NCBI GenBank assembly: GCA_947623455.1
Contig: OX392527.1
Coordinates: 46,358,401 to 46,422,400 of the forward strand
DNA length: 64,000 bases
Source of the DNA: Mimachlamys varia
Lineage: Eukaryota; Mollusca; Bivalvia; Pectinida; Pectinidae
Direction of reading: 5' to 3'
The translations under genes and the position numbers were made by a program. The notes beneath the pieces are model-generated. The model was not told where the DNA came from, made no database searches, and worked only from the letters and a program-made list of their open reading frames with translations. This document shows positions 12,865 through 23,200 of this stretch, in pieces. The stretch's first letter is position 1. Each line of letters starts with the position of its first letter.

Positions 12865-13282
12865 TCCTTGGTTGATTATAATCATATAAATGCATCTGTA
12901 GAGCCTCCATAATGGAATATTCTAACATAACAGGCAATTACTTACCGACTTGTAAGTCGAGGCCAAAGTCTTTGTGTTCCCATTAAAACATTGTATGTTG
13001 TATGAATTTTTGGATTACGAGTACCTCTTCAAGAGGAGAACGAAGGCATTTGGTGACTTTTCATTATTCTTGGTCAGTTAAAGTATGCGGAGAAGATATA
13101 AGGGCCAAGAAATTTTGTTAAAGTTGGCGCTTTTACCCCGTCAACCATATGTAACATTCATCTGCATGAATTGGTCCATTGTTGTCTGTAGTGGTGAAAG
13201 TGTTAAAGGTCATAGGTCAAATATTCTGATTAACCAGCAGGCCCCAAGTATTTACATTGATTCAGCAGCAGGCTTGAATTAA

Positions 13283-13669
13283 AGGCCCAATATACGTAAC
13301 TTCAGGGAAATTTTCATGATTCTGAAAAATTCTGAAAAAAAATCCAGTTGATAACCATGAACAAATAAGCCTAAAACGAAGTAAACCTGAGCGGTAACTA
13401 ACAAGAAACTCTTTGACAAAATAAATACAAAGAATTGAAAATAATTCAGGTGGGGCCCACTTCAACAACAAACCGAAGGTAGAAGACGGTTCGAAAAGGA
13501 CGCGTGTTTACAAATAGAGTGTTTCAACTGCTGCTGTATCGATAACCGCGAAAGAATTCATCTTGAATATTACTGATACTAGTTAATCTTAACTAAATCT
13601 ATAAATATAATAAGTTATTAGGCTTGATTTTCGCTTCAAGTTTTGCCGAAAGTTACGTATATTGGGCCT
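13283..13669. mobile_element. piggyBac-like MITE, 387 bp, TTAA target duplications
   Basis: Flanked by TTAA at 13279-13282 and 13670-13673. The ends are inverted: aggcccaatatacgtaactt on the left and the reverse complement of the same 20-mer on the right, with one or two differences inside. TTAA target sites are characteristic of the piggyBac superfamily. No transposase, so non-autonomous. Confidence 0.75.
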
Positions 13670-14312
13670 TTAAGGGCTTCTAAGTTTGTTCAAATGAATG
13701 TCTGTGACTTATGGTCACAAGATGAAATATAATGTTTTGAAACATGGTTATTGCCTGTGCAATGCTTGCATGATAAAGAGCTTCTAAGTTACATAATTCA
13801 AACAAATGACCTTAATTTGAAAATTCTCACATGGGATACAGTTCAAATGCTAGGAAGGCTACATCCATCATTCATAAATGAATTTCCAAAGTGGTTGTGC
13901 GTGGATAAAACAGGTTTTTACCGATATAACAGTATCTATTAGAGTTGTCAAAAGATTTCTGGAGTTAATTTCAAGCTTTCCCTTATTTGACTACTAACAA
14001 GGAAGTACTGCAAGACTTCGGTACTGTGAGACTTCGATCGATATTGTGAGACTTCGTAAATTAATTTAGCTGTTGGCCCATTGTGGTTTTATTAAAACAT
14101 ATTTAAATCTCTTGAAACATACTTCAGATCTATCCCCTTCAAACCCCCATCATCCCTTTTAACCCTTATCTCCCTAATGTACTTGGCCTAAAAATACCCA
14201 TAGCCATGGCAGACATGCATTGTACCAAAATAATTCAGGTAATAATTCTTTGTGAGGAATTAATTCTTTAGCAGTAAAACTTGAATGACATCAGGCATAT
14301 GCTTCATTATAG

Positions 14313-14685
14313 CATGAAATTACATTTATCACATAACTGACCCATACAGCCATGTCAAAAAAATGGTATTACACACGTGTAATAACACTATTGTGACGTC
14401 ATAAACAAATGATGTCTTTATGACGTCATATGATTGTCTTGGTTGTGAAAATTGTACCGTCACAGAAGAAAATTGCCTTTCTTATAGAGAATATATATGG
14501 GAGTTTTTGTGTATTTTCTCATAAGTATAAGTTATGTGATAAATAGAATCTTACACTTGTGTCAATGTCATATGGAATTTAATAAACTCGTTTAATAATT
14601 TAATATGGGACTCGCCTCGTGACAAATTATCTAACTCATTAAATAAATTTCATATTACATTGATACTCGTGTAAGATCCTCTATG
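14313..14685. mobile_element. fold-back element(s) with CRE-containing hairpin
   Basis: Two adjacent inverted-repeat blocks. In 14313-14545, atttatcacataact is answered by gttatgtgataaat, and inside is a hairpin with arms tgacgtcataaa and tttatgacgtca. In 14544-14685, tagaatcttacac is answered by gtgtaagatcctcta, with a long imperfect stem between. No coding content. Confidence 0.5.
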
Positions 14686-15274
14686 TACGCTACAAGGAAT
14701 GAACAAAAAAACAAAGTCATCACAATTAATATATATAATTTTTTTTATTAATACAATGTATAAACAAATGGAATGTGTTAGTATAAAGAAATGTATCAGT
14801 AAATTGTACATATTTACCATATCAGACCAAGTATGTTCCCCAATTCATTGTTGTAAGTGGTCCCCCAAATTTTCTTTTCCTTGCATATGTGTTCAATGTC
14901 ATTGGACTACTTATCACCAAGGGTATTTATCCGGTCAAATACGGTACCACAGTTGAAGAGTGAGTGAACAGTCTGTACACAATGTTTAAAACATAAACAT
15001 GAACAGGTATAACAATTTCAGGTACATCAGTTCAATCTTTTTTATCAAAATAACAATAGGGGCTAATAGAAAAACAAACTGCAGCCACAATTGAGCTTAA
15101 TTTTCCCCCAAGATATTTTCTTTCCACTGCCATGCAATGCAAATATCACTTTAGATTCTTAATAAATGAAAGTTCATAATAAGGCCTATGTTATGTTCAA
15201 AACATCCCCCATTACATAGAAGGCACTTTATATTTTAAGGAAATCACAGGGTTTGGGGCATCTTCGCTAGCACT

Positions 15275-15745
15275 CATCTTCACCCTTGGCATATATAGAC
15301 CACATTTCGTAAATCCCGCGACGAGAATTTTCATTGGATGCAGCTAGGTCTGGCTGCGTCCAATCAGAGCACACCTTACATTTGATCACGCGCTCTTCTT
15401 ATGGGACAGAAAAAATGTAAACAAACATGGCAAAGTGTCGACTGTGTCATGGATCTTTACCAGTAAAACAGAGAAGAACAATCTTCACCGACACATTTAC
15501 GGTAAGGACTCAGTGCGTGGATCGCCGTTTCCTGATGCTGTCTAATTTGATCAAGCTTGAATTTTTCACAGATCAACCGAATGAGATGTTCTTCCATGTT
15601 TACATTCATTGCTGAAGCTGTTTTGTTACACGCATTTTGATTGGTCGGTGATTACGTGATTCAAAAGGACACAACGCACACCGACTGCTAGGTGGCAGAC
15701 CCGGGAGCTTTCAATTTTGCCATGATATATTCCAGGGGTGTAGAT
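15275..15745. mobile_element. degenerate copy of the ZAD-ORF-carrying inverted-repeat element
   Basis: Shares with the young element at 37805-38527, in inverted orientation: an end block tcacccttggc, a CCAAT-rich block (cattggatgcagctaggtc against gattggatgcggctaggtt), an ATG ORF opening with a CRxC knuckle, and, after the ORF, gattggtcggtgattacgtg and ctaggtggcagacc blocks leading to an end related to ggcaaattcgaagttccc. The outermost inverted repeats are no longer clear. This is an older relative of the same family. Confidence 0.6.
15427..15615 (+). pseudogene. decayed ZAD-like zinc-finger ORF inside the degenerate element
   Basis: A 62-codon ORF beginning MAKCRLCHGSLPVKQRRTIF. The N-terminal C-x2-C knuckle, the basic KxRR and the TFTV motif line up with the start of the 109-codon ORF at 38371-38042 (CRVC, KSRR, TFTV), and both start just inside similar CCAAT-rich leaders. 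The second Cys pair seen in the longer ORF is absent, so the zinc-binding unit is incomplete. Treated as a broken relative with no function claimed. Confidence 0.5.
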
Positions 15746-17019
15746 TACATAGGTGATCGTAACCCCTGGATATCGAGGATGGGTTTGGGGATATATACTA
15801 AGTAAAGTGATATGTATTCTTAAGCAAACAGGAAAATGTAAAAGTATCACTAAATGAGATTCATTTTCTAATCACAAAACATGAGACATGAGGACTATAT
15901 ATTAAATTTCACAACAGTCATAATGTCTGATTGGCATTCTTTTCTAATCGGATATGATTTATGGACTGCAGTGCAGCGTGTCTGTCAAAAGTATATTGCC
16001 TTGTAAACTTCTAACACTGTGGGAGTATGGTAGGACCATCATCCAATAATTTAACGTTTAAGGAATGTTTACATCTATGGATTTTCTAGGTTTTAGGAGG
16101 AGTTAGTGGTACATGTTTACTGTCACAGAAGCCCTCCAATTATTAAGCAACACAAATAAACAAAACAAGTGTAATCATTGATTGTAAAGCTCATTGGTGA
16201 CAGTCAACACATAATGTCTTCACAAAGGTTTCTAAAACTTCAATGAAAATTTCAATAATATCAATCTTTGATCTCTTTCAATTTTTATATGTCAAAAAGG
16301 ATTGATGGGTTAGGGATATATAATCATGAACTTTGATTTTCAAAAAACTTACTCCAAAAACTTTTTAAGTTTTGGGGATGGGACACCAATGGCAGGGCAA
16401 AAGCAATAGCCCTCGGTTGTGTATAACCAGTGACATAAACAGAGAAGAAAATCCTGATCTATAAGGTTTTCAGAACTGTTTTGATTTGTGCAGACTAGTT
16501 TCATCACAGCTATTTAGTGACTGCAGCAATGTACATTGTAATCATAAAACAATTCTAACTGGTAACTAACATTATTTTAAGGTAATACATAGTGTATTTG
16601 ATCTAATAATCTCTCCTATATCTGGAACAGAAGACTGTATTGGCAGAATGAGATAAGGAACTAAATCATAGGTTTTCACTTGTACATCCGTCCTATTTCC
16701 CTGAGTACCAGGTAGGGTCATAGAGCTAGTGGGCTTACTAGGTCAAATTTGGTATAATATATTTACAAGTGGATTTCTTAATTATCAAGCTAAACTATAA
16801 TAAACACAATATACAGGATTAATAACACGCAACCAAAAAAAATTGTCAATTACTCTAAAAAACAAATGGAAATCAATAACATTTGCCCTTTCTTTAACGG
16901 AATTCTACTACTGGTAAATAAGTAGTGTCGATTATATATGATTTAGTGAAAAGAAATACATGTATATAATGTATATTTATATAAAATAGGTATCTTATAG
17001 AGAAGGAATAATGTAAAAT
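15746..17019. other. intergenic stretch, nothing recognised
   Basis: AT-rich sequence downstream of both convergent fucosidase genes. I see no gene, clear repeat or RNA here. Confidence 0.5.
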
Positions 17020-17025
17020 TTTATT
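17020..17025 (-). terminator. candidate polyadenylation signal, fucosidase 2
   Basis: Minus-strand AATAAA (tttatt on plus) about 230 bp past the stop codon at 17257. Confidence 0.35.
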
Positions 17026-17256
17026 ATGCACATTCTCATCAATCTCAAAATAACTAGAAAAACAAAATATGGAGTAAAAAGAAAAGATTGTCTCATTTTT
17101 CTGACACCATGCACACATCTACATGAGGTAAAATTCATTTTTTTTTTCAAATTTGTCAGTAAAGATTATTTTATCTTACATGGAATGCTTTTAAAACACA
17201 CAATTGCAAAATTGAGCAAATAGAATGCTGCTATTTACACAACAAATCTGTTATGT

Positions 17257-20200
17257 TCAGTTTCTGGGAGGATTACCCAAGTTTATCGGCACAAGCTGCT
17301 GTGGTGTTACAACACGCTGAAAGTTGGGAGAGACAACCTGGTTTTTGAGGTTTGTCATCTTGAGAACCCAAGCGTCGGTGGACGGTAGAAGGGTGTACGG
17401 TACGTCGGGGAATTCAACATGGAGGGTATTGTTGACATCTGTTGTGAACTTTAGATTTCTGCCAGCAAAGCCAAGCATCTGGATTTCAGTGGTTGCCATA
17501 GGGACAGGGGCAGATAACTGAAGAGTATTGTTCGCTGGCCAAGTGAGGACAATGGCATACACAACAGTCGTGTTGGTCGTCTTTTTTGTGGTATACCTAG
17601 GATGTAAAGAGATGGTATATGTTTCAACTTTTGGTTTCTGGAGCAAAAAATGGTCTCAAACTTTGTTTTAAAATTTTATTTATTGATAAAATGATTAAAC
17701 AATGCTAGAGGGATTGTTACACCCACCATTGTTTGATCTTCATTTTGTCTTAAAAAAGTTTAATCTTTTCCCTTCTGTTTTCTCTTTTCCCCCTATTTGC
17801 CCTTACCGGTGTATGTAATTTGAGAATTCCTCTCATTAAAGAAACGGCTATATAATAAGAAACAGTAAAATCAAATATGGTTGCCTTTTGGCCATTTTGT
17901 TTTTCTGATTGGTCACAAATTTAAAAGGGCACAACTAAGGACTAAAGGGAACCAACACATGAAATTGGAGAAAATTCCATTTAGTCCAGTGCAGAAATAG
18001 TGATCTAAATACGAGAATTGTTGAAAGACTGCATGATGACCTGCAGACAATGGACCATAGAGGCTCAGCAATTTAATTGAACAGCCCATATCTGAAGCCT
18101 TTATAACATTTAAATCTTTCTTTAACATTACATCATGAATATTTCAGATTTAGAGTATTTATAAATGTTTAACACCTTCAGTAAATTAATTCAGTTTTGG
18201 TCTATACTCACATAAACCAAACTTATTTTTACAGCCAAATGAAAAAATATGTTTTTATGTTCTATGGTATTGCAGTTAATAATTTGCAGCTATGAACTGT
18301 CAGACACAATATCATTTAACAGATAAAACAATCTTTTGTCTCATTACCAAGTGTCCTTGGTGATTGTGTCATTTTGTGTGTGCCAGGGCTTCGAAGCGTA
18401 AATAGCCTCTCCGTTGATCTTCATCCATGCTCCAAACTGTCTCAGTCTTTCCTCAAACAGGGGCAGGATGCGACCGTCTGCGTTTGGTGGCACATTCATC
18501 AGCAAGTTTCCTCCACAACTGGAAAGATAACAATAATAACAGTTATGGAGGGATGTGAGTAAGTAAAGAACAGTCGTAAACAACTGAATGTTTCTGTTAT
18601 AATTATAAGCGTAAGAATACAGTAAAATATTTACGACTGCATCCCTTGGTTATATCAAAGACTTCAAGAAGAACAATAAGTATTTCTATTTGGGATCATT
18701 AATTACTGCAAATGTACATATTTAGCAGCAATCTTAGTTAAACGATTTTGGCACTGAAAGTGTTCATGATTGTGCTGATTTCAGTTTCTGTATATATTAC
18801 TAATGACTTTCTGGAGCAAACATTGTGAGGAACAGTGTCAATAAATCACTGCACTTCAAAAATAGGTTACAGTATTTGCCGGGGTTAGCTCCCCTCCTCC
18901 TTAAACTGCCCCTCCCCCTTCTACGGAGAAACTGAAAATATGTAAGCATCCCTAGTAATTGTGAAACGATTGAATTATCCTGTATAACAGTAAGTACACC
19001 TCACTGTGCACAAATTTACATGCAAATATCAGAAATATGTGAACAAATTGTCTGAAATTGATGAAAATAATGTTGCACATCGCGAGTAGCTACCCGATTT
19101 GGTCACAATACATTGTACTTACTGAATTTATATAAACATTTTTCGTTCAGATCTTAGTTGTTATGCTATTAAACGCCCCACTGAAAAGCAATTTTTAGGC
19201 GCCATTGGCGCTAATTACAGCAAATTAGTATGTTTAAAGTGTAGTATGTATTAAAGACACATTTATAATTATACTGGTATGGAGATAGAGGGGAAATCGT
19301 ACTATATATACCCGGGGATATTCCTGATGTCTGGTAATAAGTCCTGCCCGTTTCTATAGCAGTTATGTAGAAATGACAATAAATGCTATTTCACTGTATA
19401 ATGTATGGCATAAAGTGAATCTTGACAGTACATTTACAAAGATGCATTAATGAGTTACTTTGCTTGATTTATTTTGTTTTATGTCCTATTTATGCCGGAG
19501 TCATGCCAGAGTCATTTAAGGACTTGCCAGGTTTTGGAGGTGGAGGAAAGCTTGAGTACCCAGAGAAAAACCACCGACCCATGTTAGTACCTGGCAACTG
19601 CCCCACGTGGGTTTCGAACTCCCAACCCAGAGGTGGAAGGCCAGTAGTAGAATGTCATAACCATAACCACTCGGCCATCACAGCCGCCGAGTTACTTTGC
19701 CCAAAGCCATATAGGAATAAACTATTCATAGGCTTATGTAAACTTGAAATCTAATACCCTTATATAACGCTTTGATGGTCATGTAATAGAGCTGTTTACT
19801 GGATCTTAACTGATGAAAAATGCTTTTATCAAGAAAATGGTAATTTTGTGTTGTTGTATTAATTGCTTCAGCATTAATTGAACATAGAGTGTAATGCATT
19901 ATTCTTCCTTGGTAAAACTTGTTTACTTGTTTTCTCACCTTACAGTCTGAGCGAGCTCCGTTACAATCTCGTGTAGTGTGTAGACGTCTTCGGCCATGAC
20001 TTCACGACGTGTACCCCAGCACTTGTGGTCGAGAGTCATGGCATTTTCCCATTTATGAGGCAGCACTTTTCCTGTCACACAGAGTAAAAATTAATCTGTT
20101 CTCAATATTTATAAGACATCAACCAAAATTTATTTACAGCAATAAAAAATGACTGAAGTAAACTAAAATGGACTCCATTTAAGCTTGATCGTACCTGTTA

Positions 20201-23200
20201 TTTTACAACATACTATTTTACTCTGTGTTGTAGTTAATACCATAATTTATACTGATCAGAAATTTCAGTATTTGGATGCAATTCTTGTGTAATGAGAGTT
20301 TAAAATACATGGCCAGAATTAGATTCAAAGCCAAACCCTTCTGAACTCTAGAAGGGGGCTCTGACCGATTGACCTACACCTGGTTACCATGGCAATAGAA
20401 CCAGTCCAGTTGCACTACACTTGTATAAAACATATTTGTTGAAAAGGTGTTAAAATGTGTGCAAAGAACATTCCCCCGACTAAGATACAGAGTCAGAATA
20501 AGATATTACCATGGTAACGCCCTAACCTGGGTTGGTGTCAGAATAAGATATTACAATGGTAACGGTCTTACCTGGGTTGTAACCATCCTTACAGTTCCAG
20601 TAACCACCATGATGACAGTCCGTCCCGACTCCCCATCGGTCATTCACCACGACAGTATCCTTGACCGGACTGTAAATAAATGTTAATACAGTGTATTGTC
20701 TGATCATACTAAAAGAAATATGTACTGTAATATTTGCATATGGTGCACACTTTTTTTTTCACAGAAAAATGACAACAACAAGAAATGAGTCTGCACTATT
20801 TACATCAGAACAATCCAAAATCAGTCCTGTCCGAGACATCCATTATCGCAAATAAGACACTGCAACAATGTCAAGCATACATTAATATTTCAATGTCAAT
20901 AGATCAGTATTTAAATCACAAACCAAATAAATACTATATAAATGTTGAAATATGTAACTTATCTGAATTAAAGACTGTCCTTAATAATCTGTACCTTTCG
21001 TTGTAGAGCCAGGCGAGAAACTTGGTTGAGTTCCAGTATGTATCCGGTGCCATCCAATGGCCGTCGGACCAAATCACTTCAGGTTGGTAGTTGTTTACCA
21101 ACTCAAATAGTTCAGGCATGGTCTTCCCCTGTACCAAGGAAAGGGGAGATAATAAAGCCTGACAGTTTTAATTGTAATGTTTGTTTGAGTGGTTTAAATC
21201 AGCTTACCCGGTAACTTTAATTGTAACCATGCAGATATCCAGTACATGTAGATGAAAATAGCTGATTTATAATTAGGCCTACATGTTGAAAGTTTTTATA
21301 ACCCAACTATATATGAGTTGGGTATATGGGAGGTTAAATGTGTCATTTTACAATCTTTACTTGACATTGCTAGACTTAATTATGTTACTTTGTCTCGCAG
21401 TATTGCTTTAAATTTCCTTTGAATTCACTTGTTGATATTGTTCTTTTAATGATTTTTCAAATTCCATATGGTAAAATTTAAATGTTAGTTCCATATTACA
21501 TAAACATTATTATCTTACCGGTATATTATCGATTTTGGATTAAGTTTTTGATGGTGCTTCAATATTCTCTGATTTTATAAATATATTAATGCAAACTAAA
21601 TCATAAAGGAAAAAAACATAAAAATAATACATAATATCTCATTTCTGTAATTCCCCACAAATATACTTTTCTGACCATTGATAAATTAAGTGTGTGATGC
21701 CCAGCTCTAAAACAGAATATAAAATACCATGTTTTGTGAGAAGTTGGTTTAACATAATATGAAAACTGACAACTGAACATAGTTTCTTTGGGTTTTGATT
21801 TTTAGGAAGATTAGCGCAAGCTAAATATGTCACCCTCAGAAAATAAAGTATACAGCATTATAATTGTAGTTTTATTGACAAGCATTATGTTATCAATTAC
21901 TGCTTTTAGATTATTACCACTGTTTCAAGAAACTCAATTTCTAAAATGATTTTTTGCTGTACTATTGTAAAACATGATAGCATACTTAATCTTTTACTTT
22001 GAAATTAACTCATCCTGACACAAATTGACTCACCCACACAAAATTTTGTGTTTTGAAGTGATTAGATTGGTCTTGAAGAAATTCTGGATTGTAGAACTCA
22101 AACAAAGAATGGTAAACTCCAAATTTCATGTTCTTCTTCTTCCTTACTGCTTTGGCCAGATCACCTGTTATGATAAAAATTTTAATTTTGTGTGAATGTA
22201 CACCAGATAATTTTGTAAGATTCCATTCAAACCCTACATGTTTTTGCTTTTTGATCACTAAAAATATTACGGGTCAGGATTTTTGCAATTTATGATATCT
22301 TAATCATTAAATTCAATATCTAAATGCTTTAACTTTAATTGATTATAAGAATCCAATAATAAAGTTGAAATATGAATAACTGACCTTTTTCTTGCAATAT
22401 ATACATCGTACAGATACAATACAGACATACAGCTGTGTACAAGAAAAATACAGGGATATTTTTCAAATCACACAAAAATAGAGCTGATTTTGAAACGTTT
22501 GTTCTTTTCAGAATGTAATGATGACTGCAGATAAATCTCTGCAAAATATCCCAAATAAACTTGGGGAAAGTAAGATTTGAGTTTTCCAATGGAAAGGCCT
22601 TTATATTTAGCAAGCTCTAAATACAACAAAATAAGTCACCACTTTGGTCAATTGATATATTTTCATATTGTTTCTATGGCAATAATACCTAAAAGATCTC
22701 GCTTTGGTCCAACATCCATAGCATTCCAGTTCCAGGAGTGTTTGGAGGGCCAAAGAGTGAAGCCTTCATGATGTTTTGTGACGAGCACAATGTATCTGAA
22801 ACAAAGTTTAATATTAAGGTAATACCTGTACAGTATACAGTAGTTTGTCTGGATTACTTTTAAATACTAATGTTGGGTAATCGGTTGAAAACACCAATCA
22901 ATGATCGGTTGTAATCAGTTGACCTCACTACCGATTTTACGATTATAATCGGTTGCTCTTTGAAAATAGAAATGTAAGAAAAATAGATTTTTTTTTTTAC
23001 CAGAAAGAGCCACAAATTCATTTACTTAATATCCAAAATAAAATCATTGTATTGAAATCAATAATCAAACTTGGGTTTTTGAAACTGTTATTTCATTTTA
23101 CTAGAAAATGAAAATGCACATATTACATTATAGGCAATGGTATTATGTATTTGATGTTTTGATGTCAATTAAAATGGACAATATGACATATCACTAACCG

